In this document: positions 24,852 through 33,432 of the stretch, piece after piece
How positions within the stretch are numbered: position 1 is the stretch's first letter
Layout of the letters: the number at the start of each line of letters is the position of its first letter
Assembly: GCF_012272835.1 (NCBI RefSeq)
Contig: NZ_JAAWWK010000001.1
Coordinates: 682,001 to 746,000, forward strand
DNA: 64,000 bases
Reading direction: 5' to 3'
DNA from: Spongiibacter thalassae
GTDB taxonomy: Bacteria > Pseudomonadota > Gammaproteobacteria > Pseudomonadales > Spongiibacteraceae
Notes under the pieces: generated by a model
The model's input: the letters and a program-made list of their open reading frames with translations, nothing else
Database searches by the model: none
What the model was told of the DNA's origin: nothing
Made by a program: the position numbers and the translations under genes

Positions 24852-26045
24852 ATGACTAACCCCGCTATAGATTTTCCTGTGTATGATGCCGACAGCCATT
24901 TTTATGAGCCGGAGGATGCTTTTCTGCGCCATCTACCCAAAAAGTTTTCCAGAGATTTTCAGTTTGTAGAGATTGGAACGCGAAAAAAGATCGCATTGGA
25001 TGGCGTAATATCGGACTACATTCCCAATCCGACCTTTAGCGTGGTTGCCGAGCCGGGTGCCCACGAGAAGTGGTATCGCGGGCAAAACCATGAGGGCCTG
25101 TCGATCCGTGAGCTTTCCGGGACGCCAATTACGCCGCGCGATTCGTGGCGAACCAGGACCGGGCGAGTGGCCGAGCTGGATCAGCAGGGGATATATTCGA
25201 CGCTGGTATTTCCCACGTTGGCATCAATAATCGAGGAGCGCCTTGGCAACAAACCGGAGACAATAGCGGCGCTGTTCCAGTCATTGAATACCTGGATAGA
25301 AGACGAATGGGGCTTTAGTCGCGATGAAAGATTAAACCCCGTGGCTATGATTAATCTGTCAAACGTCGATCTGGCGGTGGCTGAGCTCGATAGGGCGTTG
25401 CGCCGAGGCGCGAAAGTTGTGGGAATACGTCCGGCCCCAGTGCCGGGAATTCGCGGTGGTCGTTCCCCTGGTGACAAGGAGTTTGACCCGTTCTGGGCGA
25501 AGGTTGCTGAAGCTCGCATTTTTGTTTGCCTGCACGCCTCTGATTCTGGATACGATATAATGAGTCGTCGCTGGATAGGTGGCGCCAATGAGTGGATCGC
25601 CTTTGATATGGATCCCTTCAAGCAATGTCTCGATGCTCTGGGGCGCGCTATTGCCGATAGCCTTTCAGCGTTGATTTGCCACGGCGTATTCGACCGCCAT
25701 CCCAACGTAAGAGTCATGTCAGTAGAAAACGGTGCCCACTGGGTTGCTCCTGCCCTTAAACAATGGCAAAAGGTGTACGGACAAATGCCTGGGGCATTCA
25801 AGCGTAACCCTGTTGATACGTTCCATCGCAATGTGTTCGTCGTTCCTTTCTATGAGGACAACGTGGCTGAGCTGTCGCAGCTTATGCCCGTAGAGCGTAT
25901 CGTTTTTGGCAGTGATTTTCCTCACCCGGAGGGCTTGAAGGCGCCGCTGGATTACTTGAATGAATTTTCTTGTCTGGGTGCCGATGCACGTGAAAAGGTG
26001 ATGTCGCACAACTTGCGCGGTCTTCTCAACGGCGACAGAAACTGA
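24852..26045 (+). CDS. Amidohydrolase 2-family metal-dependent hydrolase/decarboxylase (first cassette copy)
   Basis: 397 residues from ATG 24852 with AAGGGAG upstream; an open frame extends to 24777 but has no support. Metal-site features of the ACMSD-like Amidohydro_2 family are visible: D-x-D-S-H near 12-16 with E19, CLHASD, ICHGVF...NVRVMSVENGAHW and FGSDFPHPEG. Members hydrolyse C-C or C-N bonds or decarboxylate. In this context a ring-opening hydrolysis or decarboxylation of a CoA-bound or free acid is possible. It is strikingly similar to 49128-50345, which also follows an ACAD pair. Confidence 0.85.
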   Translation: MTNPAIDFPVYDADSHFYEPEDAFLRHLPKKFSRDFQFVEIGTRKKIALDGVISDYIPNPTFSVVAEPGAHEKWYRGQNHEGLSIRELSGTPITPRDSWRTRTGRVAELDQQGIYSTLVFPTLASIIEERLGNKPETIAALFQSLNTWIEDEWGFSRDERLNPVAMINLSNVDLAVAELDRALRRGAKVVGIRPAPVPGIRGGRSPGDKEFDPFWAKVAEARIFVCLHASDSGYDIMSRRWIGGANEWIAFDMDPFKQCLDALGRAIADSLSALICHGVFDRHPNVRVMSVENGAHWVAPALKQWQKVYGQMPGAFKRNPVDTFHRNVFVVPFYEDNVAELSQLMPVERIVFGSDFPHPEGLKAPLDYLNEFSCLGADAREKVMSHNLRGLLNGDRN

Positions 26046-26118
26046 CGACGGCGTGCACGAGTGGTAAAGATTTGTATTTTATGGGGTCTGGCTTCCGCCG
26101 GATCTCTCGGGAGAAATT

Positions 26119-26907
26119 ATGAATAGAGCAGCTTCAGGGGAAAGCGATTTTCCTCAAGTGGGTGGCGCGCTGGTTGTGGGTGGCACTGGTGGGCTCGGAC
26201 GGGAGATTGTGCGCCGCCTGGCACACAATGGGGTTCACGTAGCCTTTACCTACAATAGCAATCGCGATGCCGCCGTTGTGTTGCAAGCTGAGCTTGTGGA
26301 ACAGGGTGCGAAGGTTTCTGCCTACCAACTGGACTTGATGGATCAAGGTTCTATCAAGACGGCTGTAGAATCCGTGGCCGAAGCCTTTGGGGGGCTTCAC
26401 ACAGTGGTATATGCCGCGGGCGTACCCCTTTATCTTAGCTATATCAGCAAAATAGCAGCGGAAGATATGCTGTTTCACATGCAGTCTGACGTAATGGGCT
26501 TCTTTCATATACTTCAAACAAGTCTGCCCCATGTTCGGGCAGCGCGGGGGTCTTATATTGCTTGCTGTAGCTGTGGTTTGGATAAGTGGCCCATCAAGGA
26601 CGCCTTATCGGTAGTGCCCAAGTCCGGGATTGCTGCGCTGGTGAAAGGTGTTGCTCGTGAAGAGGGGCACCTTGGCGTGAGAGCCAACGTGGTGGGAACC
26701 GGCGTGATGGATGCCGGCATAACGCGTAGTGGGCGAGAGTCCGGTGATATTCCCGAGAGCTTTATCACTGGAGCCATTAAGACGACACCGTTGGGTCGAT
26801 TAGGTGAAGCCGGCGATGTCGCTGAAGCGGTGTTGTTTCTGGCATCTCAGCGCGCCAGGTTTATTACCGGGCAAACCCTGAATGTCGACGGAGGGTGGAC
26901 GGCGTAG
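26119..26907 (+). CDS. Short-chain dehydrogenase/reductase-like protein with altered active site
   Basis: 262 residues. The NAD(P)-binding GGTGGLG is at 21-27 and the family pattern VYAAGV and C-terminal FITGQTLNVDGG are present. At the catalytic YxxxK position it reads SVVPKSG, so the lysine is kept but the tyrosine is replaced. The nearby serine-equivalent lies in CCSCG. It may be a non-canonical reductase or a binding protein. It ends the operon; the next 550 bases are non-coding. FabG-like sequence otherwise. Confidence 0.82.
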   Translation: MNRAASGESDFPQVGGALVVGGTGGLGREIVRRLAHNGVHVAFTYNSNRDAAVVLQAELVEQGAKVSAYQLDLMDQGSIKTAVESVAEAFGGLHTVVYAAGVPLYLSYISKIAAEDMLFHMQSDVMGFFHILQTSLPHVRAARGSYIACCSCGLDKWPIKDALSVVPKSGIAALVKGVAREEGHLGVRANVVGTGVMDAGITRSGRESGDIPESFITGAIKTTPLGRLGEAGDVAEAVLFLASQRARFITGQTLNVDGGWTA

Positions 26908-27461
26908 CTTACTGATTAACTGTTATTTATCAAATTATGTATCTTCGTTGTCGTAAGGGGCGGGGGGCCTCGGTGCCCGGCCAAAGTCAGTTGCTGATTT
27001 AGCATAGTAAACATGGGTATATCACATTAAAAGTGAGGTCATGTACTGTGCTGAGTAGTGCATGATATTGGCTAGCAGTGATCATTCGAGAGTATTAATT
27101 CTACGACGTTGACATTATAAATAACGAGTAGTAAGTTATTGGTGGCTTACATATTAAAATGAATAATAAATATTGATTGGTATTGTCTGAGCAGGATTGC
27201 TCGTCCACTAGAACACTAATCCTGAGTACATTGAAGTAAGTTATCTGCCGTTGGGAAAGTGCGATTAAAGTGGTACAACTGTACAGTAGTGATTGCTCAT
27301 TAGTGGTGTAGGCGTTTTTCGGGCTCGTTGAGAACCGCATTTTGAATCGTCTTAAGTGTTCACTTGGTTATACAACTGTACAGTTTTGCAGTGAGAGTAG
27401 TGGCCGTTATTTATTAGCTCGGCTTGGTATACATAAAAAAGCAATAGTGACAGGTATCCCT
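26908..27461 (+). promoter_or_regulatory. 554-bp regulatory region with three operator-like sites before the P450 gene
   Basis: AT-rich and without a supported gene; short open frames in it lack ribosome sites. It holds TCTAC-GAC-GTTGA at 27100-27112 and two copies of the dyad TGGTACAACTGTACAG (27271-27286) and TTATACAACTGTACAG (27368-27383), 97 bases apart. TTGAAG (27231) and TTGAGA (27328) lie 40 bases before each dyad, close to the 39-base -35-to-operator spacing at 11878 and 14686. So two regulated promoters are likely. Confidence 0.55.
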
Positions 27462-28793
27462 ATGGACATGGCGCATCGCGTAAGCAAAATTCAGAATAAC
27501 CGCTATATCCAACTCGCTGAGTCGTGGGGTTGGATTTTCGGTGTCGTTGTAAAAGGCGCAGCACAAACAGTGAGTACGCTTGGCAGTGGCCGGCGAGCAG
27601 CGCGGCCTTCTCATGTTCCCGCAGAGCTTGAGATCGATTTTAATTTTTCCGCTATTGATTGTAGTAACAGCGATATTCACTCCGCCTGGCGGGAAATGTT
27701 TAATAAGCCGGATATATTCTGGACGCCGCAGAATGGCGGTCATTGGGTGGTAACGCGGGCAGAGCACATCGCCAAAGTGATGAAAACGCCAGAGATATTT
27801 TCCAGCGACCAAATCATATTGCCGAAGGGTGCCAAACCCATCAAGTTGCTGCCGTTGGAAGCGAGGCCGGACGAGCACGGGCCGTATCGCGCAATCATTG
27901 CCAAACGGCTAACGCCTAAAGCCGTTATGGGAATGCGCGAAGGCGTGCGCTCAATCGCCATAGAAATCATCGACGGATTTTACGCTCGTGGGGAATGTGA
28001 GTTTGTCGAGGATTTTGCAAAGAGGTTTCCTATTGCAGTATTTCTCCAGCTTGTTGACCTGCCTCAGAGCGATAGAGAAAAATTATTGCGTTGGACCGAA
28101 GCTGCCGTTAGATCGAAGCGTCCTACTCATATTCTGACCTCCTTTCTCCATGTGATGAACTATCTGGAGTACTGGATACGTGAGCGACGACGTGAACCGG
28201 GCGACGACCTGATCAGTGATATCGTCAACGCTAAAATAGACGGAAAGCCGTTAAGCCATAATGATATTCAAAGCATGTTGACGGTGGTGTTGTTCGGAGG
28301 TCTGGATACCGTCGCGGCTATTCTGGGCTTTACCGCCAAATTTCTTGCCGAAAACCCGGAGCACCGTCAACAGTTGATCGATAATCCGTCGCTCATTCCC
28401 AAAGCTATCGATGAAATTCTTCGTCTACACGGTATTGTAAATCTGTCTAGGTACGTCGCCGAAGACACTGAGCTAGGCGGTGTTTTGATGAAAAAAGGTG
28501 ACATGATTCAGGTGCCGAATGGGCTTTATGGAGTAGACGATCGCTTTATCAGTGATCCATTAACTGTTGATTTTAACCGACCCAACAGCGCCGCCAGTCA
28601 CGCCGCTTTTGGCATGGGAATTCACCGTTGTGTCGGCTCCACATTGGCGAGGATGGAAATTACGGTATTCCTTGAAGAGTGGCTGTCGCGTATTCCGAAT
28701 TTTCAGATTGAGCCCGGACAGTCCGCGATTACCGTGGCGGGGCAGGTAAATGGCATTGAAAAATTACCGCTTAGTTGGTCGTCACCGCATTAA
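27462..28793 (+). CDS. Cytochrome P450 resembling P450cam (CYP101-like)
   Basis: 443 residues from ATG 27462; an upstream TTG frame from 27342 would run through the operator site. The haem signature FGMGIHRCVG places the ligand cysteine at about 390. The I-helix GGLDT and EILR (ExxR) are intact. The N-terminal WREMFNKPDIFWTPQNGGHWVVTR block resembles P450cam, a terpenoid hydroxylase. No ferredoxin or ferredoxin reductase gene is nearby. It heads a second unit that continues through two oxidoreductase-like genes and two kinases. Confidence 0.9.
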   Translation: MDMAHRVSKIQNNRYIQLAESWGWIFGVVVKGAAQTVSTLGSGRRAARPSHVPAELEIDFNFSAIDCSNSDIHSAWREMFNKPDIFWTPQNGGHWVVTRAEHIAKVMKTPEIFSSDQIILPKGAKPIKLLPLEARPDEHGPYRAIIAKRLTPKAVMGMREGVRSIAIEIIDGFYARGECEFVEDFAKRFPIAVFLQLVDLPQSDREKLLRWTEAAVRSKRPTHILTSFLHVMNYLEYWIRERRREPGDDLISDIVNAKIDGKPLSHNDIQSMLTVVLFGGLDTVAAILGFTAKFLAENPEHRQQLIDNPSLIPKAIDEILRLHGIVNLSRYVAEDTELGGVLMKKGDMIQVPNGLYGVDDRFISDPLTVDFNRPNSAASHAAFGMGIHRCVGSTLARMEITVFLEEWLSRIPNFQIEPGQSAITVAGQVNGIEKLPLSWSSPH

Positions 28794-28901
28794 ATTCCGA
28801 ATACGGGGCAGCGGTGCTTTCTTGTCCGGTGCCGCCAACATCATCAGCTTTCTTTTCCATATTGGGTGTAGGGAAGGCTGGACGCTTGAAAGGTTTTATG
28901 T

Positions 28902-29867
28902 ATGGAAGTTGTTGTGTTTGGCGCTACAGGATACCTGGGTAGCCACGTGGTCGAGCAGCTTATTCTCGCGGGTCATTCGGTAACAGGTGTGGTACGACGG
29001 GGAAGTGATGCACGATTTCTCCATTCAATTTCCTGTTTCGTGAAAGAGTTGGATTTCACGGAATCCGCGATCGAAAAAGTTATTTCCGAAGGAGCCTGCG
29101 TTGTAAATTGTATCGCCGATACCAGAATGCATCTAAGTGATCGTCAACGCGCGAAGGTTGAGGTTGAACTCACTTCCCGTATCTTTACCTGCGCAGAGCG
29201 CGCCGGGGCGAGCAAGTTTCTGCAACTCAGTACTGTCATGGTTTACGGCGCGGATCGACCGGCGCATCCAATTGACGAAAGCTACCCCCTTAGACCGAAA
29301 TATAGCTATAGCCGCATTGCCAGGCAACGGGAAGAAGTGCTGATTGCGCTGGCTGAGTCTGCACGCACGAATCTTATTATAGTCAGGCCATCCAATACCT
29401 TGGGTAAGCGGGACTCTTCGGCGCTACCCGCGTTGATGGGTTCGCTGGAGAAGGGCTTCTTTCCGGTGATCGACGGCGGCAATTGGCGATACTCAAATAC
29501 TGACGCAAGAGATGTGGGAAGGGCATTTGTGCATCTTCTTGACCTGCAGTGTTCATCCCCTGAGGTCTTCCTTGTGCAGGGCTATGAAATGAGCTGGATC
29601 GAGCTGAAACAGCAGTTGGACCATTATCTGGGTCGTTCGAGCCGGTTATTGAACATCCCGAAGAAAGTGGCCTTGGCACTGGGACGCTTCCTTGAGTTCG
29701 TATTTCCCTACGGCAGTTCGCCACCGTTAACTCGATTTATGGTTGAAACAATGAGTACCCATGCGTTGTTTGACGATAGCAAATTGCGGGCGACGGGCTT
29801 TGCGCCCCGCTACAGCTTGAGAGAGACCCTGAATGACGCCCTGACGGACCAGGAATGCGTGACATAG
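28902..29867 (+). CDS. Extended SDR / NAD-dependent epimerase-dehydratase-like (3-beta-HSD-like)
   Basis: 321 residues. The N-terminal Rossmann motif is VVFGATGYLGSHVVE. Active-site region STVMVYG...YSYSRIARQRE has the tyrosine, but the usual YxxxK lysine is replaced (YxxxR or YxxxA depending on alignment). The arrangement resembles 3-beta-hydroxysteroid dehydrogenase/isomerase-type extended SDRs. It follows the P450 by about 110 bases and could oxidise the alcohol the P450 makes (inference). Substrate is not assigned. Confidence 0.75.
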   Translation: MEVVVFGATGYLGSHVVEQLILAGHSVTGVVRRGSDARFLHSISCFVKELDFTESAIEKVISEGACVVNCIADTRMHLSDRQRAKVEVELTSRIFTCAERAGASKFLQLSTVMVYGADRPAHPIDESYPLRPKYSYSRIARQREEVLIALAESARTNLIIVRPSNTLGKRDSSALPALMGSLEKGFFPVIDGGNWRYSNTDARDVGRAFVHLLDLQCSSPEVFLVQGYEMSWIELKQQLDHYLGRSSRLLNIPKKVALALGRFLEFVFPYGSSPPLTRFMVETMSTHALFDDSKLRATGFAPRYSLRETLNDALTDQECVT

Positions 29868-29930
29868 AGTTCGGCGCCGTAGTGTCTCGCGCTGATTGCA
29901 TTATCGGTTGGTAGATAAAAGGAAGTGGTT

Positions 29931-30956
29931 ATGGAAATCGATGTTAACTATGGCGGATCGCTTGACCCCGAGAGAGAGTTCGCCTTGGCAGAGCCCTCGG
30001 GTGAATACCGCTACGCTGAAAATTACATGCTGTCCTGCTATGACGCGTCTGCTGATATTGGCATGTGGCTACATTTGGGCACCTGCCCTGACGATTTCGG
30101 CTTGTGGGAAGATCAGGTGCTTATTTCCTTGCCGGAAAATCAGGGCTTGCTGTGGATGACATCCTATCACCGCACTCCACCGGAATGCCGCCCCGGCGGT
30201 GGTTCGTTGAGTTTCCAGTGTGTCTCCCCTTTTCAACGCTGGCGGGTAGTGTTTGACGGTGTCGTTGTGCATTCCTCCAATGCCGAAATGATGTCCGGGC
30301 GAGTTCGCGATGGAGTAAAACGCCTACTGAATTTCGAGCTTGACGTGGCCTGTGTTGCGCCGGTGTGGGACACCCGAGAAAGTGCGATGGCATCGTCTGG
30401 GCGGGGCAGTATGGAGGATCAATCCTGGGCAAATCAGCACTATCAGCAATTGATTCGTTGTCGGGGAGAGCTTGAACTCAATGGTCGCACCGTGGTGTTG
30501 GACGCGATGGGGGTTCGCGATCACTCCCGTGGGCAGAGGGGACATGCGATGCAGCATTACGGTGGCCACAATCTGTTCACTGCAGCTTTTCCCAGCGGCG
30601 CAGGTTTCGGCTTGATGTCGATGTGGACGCCCGACGGCGCTACCACTTTGTCTGTCGCTTATGTCGTTGACAAGGGGCAGCTTTACCATGCCGATATATT
30701 GAATGCGCCCGTGAAGATAGATCGCATTACCTTGAGCGGAGAGCCACTGGAAGTCGTGTTACGCAGCGCCATCGGCGAGCATGTATTTACCGGTGTGGTT
30801 GAGCGTACTGTGTATGCGACGGCGTCTGACGATTGGGGCATGGCCTTTGGCGCAGACACCCGGGAGGAAAATTTGATCCTTGCACCGTCATTTGCACGCT
30901 GGCGTGTAAATGGAGAAGAGACCACAGGACTGGCAGAAAAATCCAATCGCTTTTAA
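29931..30956 (+). CDS. AttH/CrtC-like lipocalin-fold protein (DUF7064/DUF7065-type)
   Basis: 341 residues from ATG 29931, with GGAAG five bases upstream. No catalytic motif stands out, but the second half has the GVRDHSRGQRGH block and tandem beta-rich regions I associate with the DUF7064/DUF7065, AttH/CrtC-like group. CrtC hydrates carotenoids and AttH-like proteins bind hydrophobic ligands, so a terpenoid or steroid ligand would fit. No signal peptide is seen, so it is likely cytoplasmic. The family call rests on memory of motifs and should be checked by profile search. Confidence 0.6.
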   Translation: MEIDVNYGGSLDPEREFALAEPSGEYRYAENYMLSCYDASADIGMWLHLGTCPDDFGLWEDQVLISLPENQGLLWMTSYHRTPPECRPGGGSLSFQCVSPFQRWRVVFDGVVVHSSNAEMMSGRVRDGVKRLLNFELDVACVAPVWDTRESAMASSGRGSMEDQSWANQHYQQLIRCRGELELNGRTVVLDAMGVRDHSRGQRGHAMQHYGGHNLFTAAFPSGAGFGLMSMWTPDGATTLSVAYVVDKGQLYHADILNAPVKIDRITLSGEPLEVVLRSAIGEHVFTGVVERTVYATASDDWGMAFGADTREENLILAPSFARWRVNGEETTGLAEKSNRF

Positions 30957-30967
30957 TCAGGTACTTG

Positions 30968-30985
30968 GGGCCTGTTAACAGGCCC
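30968..30985. repeat. 18-bp perfect GC-rich palindrome between the AttH-like and kinase genes
   Basis: GGGCCTGTTAACAGGCCC begins 11 bases after the upstream stop. There is no T tract after it. It may be an RNA hairpin separating expression of the kinases from the upstream genes, or an operator. Confidence 0.5.
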
Positions 30986-31013
30986 AGGATAATAACTTTA
31001 CAAGGAGTGCTAT

Positions 31014-32138
31014 GTGAGCAAGGTTCAAAGGCAAAATATTGGTGTGCCCACGCAATCGCTTAAGCGCGACCCGGAGTCGACTAGTGAAATTCTTACTCAT
31101 TGGCTGAGCTCAGCATTGGGATTAACCGGAGAGTTTCGTATTACGAGCATAGATGTGCCCGGAGGGAGCGGCGTTTCCAGCGAGACGTTAATTGTTAAGG
31201 CAATGCTAAACGGCGCGCCAAAAAGCTATGTCATAAAGTGCGACACTCCCAACGGCTTATACATGAATGCCGATCTGCGGCAGCAATACAATGTCGTTGA
31301 TGTCCTTAAAGTAAAGTCAGACGTGCCGGTTCCTGCCGTCTACGGCTTTGAAAACGACGACTCATTGTTGGGGCAATCCTTTTACGTAATGGAGTGTATC
31401 GACGGCAAAGTGCCCGCTGATAATCCACCCTTCCACTTGAACGGCTGGGTCGTGGATTTAACGATCAGTGAACGCCGCGCCATGTTTAGCAGCGCTATCG
31501 AAAGTCTGGTGGCGGTACATCGAACGAATGTTGATTCGCTGGCATTTTTGCAGCGGCCGGAAAGGGGGGTTAGCGGCTTTGATCAGGAGTTTAGCTATTA
31601 CCTTGATTACGGTTTATGGGCGGCCCCTGAAGGCTTGCCAGTGGTGGTACAGCGCGCGATTGACTGGCTAAAAGCCAATTATCCCGATTCGACTCCCACG
31701 GGATTGTCGTGGGGGGATGCGCGACTGGGAAATATGTCTTTCCAGGATCTTCGCTGCAACGCGGTGCTGGATTGGGAGATGGTGTCGTTGGGCGGAGCTG
31801 AGCTCGACCTGGCGTGGTGGGCGTGTATGGATCGAGCGACAACGGTGAGCCTTGGAATTCCTCGTCTGGAGGGGGTCGGTTCACCGGCAGAGCTGGTCGC
31901 TGGTTGGGAGGACGTTATCGGGCGAAAAGCTGAAAATATGCGTTTTTATCTGGCGTTTAATGCCTATCGACTCGCGGTAATCGTGCTGAGGTTATCGCGC
32001 ATGCTGAAAAATGCGGGACGCCTCCCTGCAGAGTCAGAGTGGATGTTGCACAACAATACCGGTATGCAATATCTCGCGACCATGCTGGATTTGGAGCCAG
32101 CGGGTGAAATTACCCAACCGTGGCCTGGTATGGATTGA
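31014..32138 (+). CDS. APH-fold phosphotransferase (ACAD10/11 kinase-domain-like), first of two
   Basis: 374 residues from a GTG at 31014 with AAGGAG six bases upstream. The overlapping ATG at 31012 is immediately followed by TGA, so GTG is the start. The kinase catalytic loop reads WGDARLGN in place of HGDxxxxN, followed by the DWE metal motif. The fold is that of aminoglycoside phosphotransferases and the kinase domain of ACAD10/ACAD11, which phosphorylates 4-hydroxyacyl-CoAs. Antibiotic resistance is unlikely in this catabolic setting. Confidence 0.8.
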   Translation: MSKVQRQNIGVPTQSLKRDPESTSEILTHWLSSALGLTGEFRITSIDVPGGSGVSSETLIVKAMLNGAPKSYVIKCDTPNGLYMNADLRQQYNVVDVLKVKSDVPVPAVYGFENDDSLLGQSFYVMECIDGKVPADNPPFHLNGWVVDLTISERRAMFSSAIESLVAVHRTNVDSLAFLQRPERGVSGFDQEFSYYLDYGLWAAPEGLPVVVQRAIDWLKANYPDSTPTGLSWGDARLGNMSFQDLRCNAVLDWEMVSLGGAELDLAWWACMDRATTVSLGIPRLEGVGSPAELVAGWEDVIGRKAENMRFYLAFNAYRLAVIVLRLSRMLKNAGRLPAESEWMLHNNTGMQYLATMLDLEPAGEITQPWPGMD

Positions 32139-32153
32139 TAGGAGAAGCGTGCA

Positions 32154-33242
32154 ATGAATGTTGAAATTCCGAAAAATATTAAAGAACTGACGCCGGAGTG
32201 GCTGACAAGAGCACTGTCCTCTTATGGCGCCGCTGTAGAAATTAACGATGTCGAAGTGGTTGACATCTTTGAGGGGACCTCCAGCCGGATAAGGGTGCGT
32301 GTCGATCGTAATCACGCAGCGATTGAAGCAGGGCTCCCGGAGTTCCTGTGTGTGAAGGCTAACTGGACAAGCCATGCTGACTTTACGCTTGCCGCCGGTC
32401 TGTGGGCGGTGGAAGCACAGTTTTATCAGCACATCAGGCCAGGCATCGATATGTTGGCACCCGCTTCCTACTATTCAGATTATGACGCCGCTAACGGGCA
32501 GGGCATTATTCTGATGGAAGACCTGGTGCAGAAGCAGGCCCGCTTTGGCAGCAATGTGGCCACGCTGAGTGTCGATCAATTGGCGTCGGTATTGGCAGAG
32601 TTTGCCTCCCTGCATGCTCGCTGGTGGGGGAGTAGTGATCTTGAAAAAATGAGCTGGCTGCCACTCGCTCAGGGGACGGGCACCATCGACGCGGAATTTA
32701 TCAATTTCCAGGGAGGTGTGCCGGGAATGGAGGCCTTGCTGGCGCCACCGGAACGGGCGGCGACGCTGTCGGCCTACGGTAATAACCCTGCGAAAATGGC
32801 GAAGGTAGTCGATGCTCTCGTGGTACGCGAAGCTAAGTCCACGGCGCCGCGCTGCCTCATTCACGGCGACACCCATCTCGGCAACAGCTACTGGCTGGGC
32901 GATCGCTTGGGGTGGCTGGACTGGCAGCTGGTGAGGCGGGGTCGTCCAATACGAGAGGTAGCCTATGTTATTGGCTGTAGTCTGGGCATTGATGACCGAC
33001 GCCGGCATGAGCGCGATTTGCTGAGTCATTACCTTGATTGTCTGCGTGGGCAGGGTGTGGATCACGGTATGAGCGTGGATGACGCGTGGCTGGAGTATCG
33101 GCATTGGCCCGTGTGGGGATTTATCTGTTGGGCAGTAACGCAGGATGGCTGGCAACCCAAAGAGGTGATTTTGGAAACCATGGCCAGATTCGGTGCAGCA
33201 ATTGATGATCTTGAAACGTACTCCCTGTTCGATGGGTGTTAG
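32154..33242 (+). CDS. APH-fold phosphotransferase / EcKinase-like, second of two
   Basis: 362 residues, starting 15 bases after the first kinase. It keeps the canonical catalytic loop HGDTHLGN and has DWQ at the metal site. Sequence similarity to the first kinase is low outside the loops, so these are not a recent duplication. Members of this broad family phosphorylate small hydroxyl compounds, including steroid-like ecdysteroids and hydroxyacyl-CoAs. A hairpin follows at 33269-33296, so this is probably the last gene of the P450 unit. Confidence 0.8.
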   Translation: MNVEIPKNIKELTPEWLTRALSSYGAAVEINDVEVVDIFEGTSSRIRVRVDRNHAAIEAGLPEFLCVKANWTSHADFTLAAGLWAVEAQFYQHIRPGIDMLAPASYYSDYDAANGQGIILMEDLVQKQARFGSNVATLSVDQLASVLAEFASLHARWWGSSDLEKMSWLPLAQGTGTIDAEFINFQGGVPGMEALLAPPERAATLSAYGNNPAKMAKVVDALVVREAKSTAPRCLIHGDTHLGNSYWLGDRLGWLDWQLVRRGRPIREVAYVIGCSLGIDDRRRHERDLLSHYLDCLRGQGVDHGMSVDDAWLEYRHWPVWGFICWAVTQDGWQPKEVILETMARFGAAIDDLETYSLFDGC

Positions 33243-33268
33243 TCGGTGTGACTATTGATATCGAAGCG

Positions 33269-33296
33269 GGCTGAACTGGCTGCCGTCAGTTCAGCC
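33269..33296 (+). terminator. Hairpin terminating the P450-kinase unit
   Basis: A perfect ten-base stem, GGCTGAACTG with CAGTTCAGCC, and an eight-base loop, 27 bases past the kinase stop. The following bases are T-rich (ATTGATTGTCTTGTTG) but not a pure T run. Confidence 0.6.
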
Positions 33297-33432
33297 ATTG
33301 ATTGTCTTGTTGATTTCGGTCGCTTAACGACTGAGTGTTTTCGATTGCACAGGGAGGTGTGCAATAACGTAAAAAAAGCCTGAGCGCGTTGTAGATTAAT
33401 CCATATAACTAATAAAAATGAGTGTGGTGATT

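Noticed and set aside
27101-27340. Minus-strand 79-residue open frame in the regulatory region
   Set aside because: AT-rich, no ribosome site and it covers the operator-like repeats.
27342-27461. TTG-started extension of the P450
   Set aside because: It runs over the operator dyad at 27368 and is not P450-like; ATG 27462 is the sensible start.
31014-33242. Antibiotic-resistance phosphotransferases
   Set aside because: The genes share only the broad kinase fold and lie in a lipid-catabolic operon.
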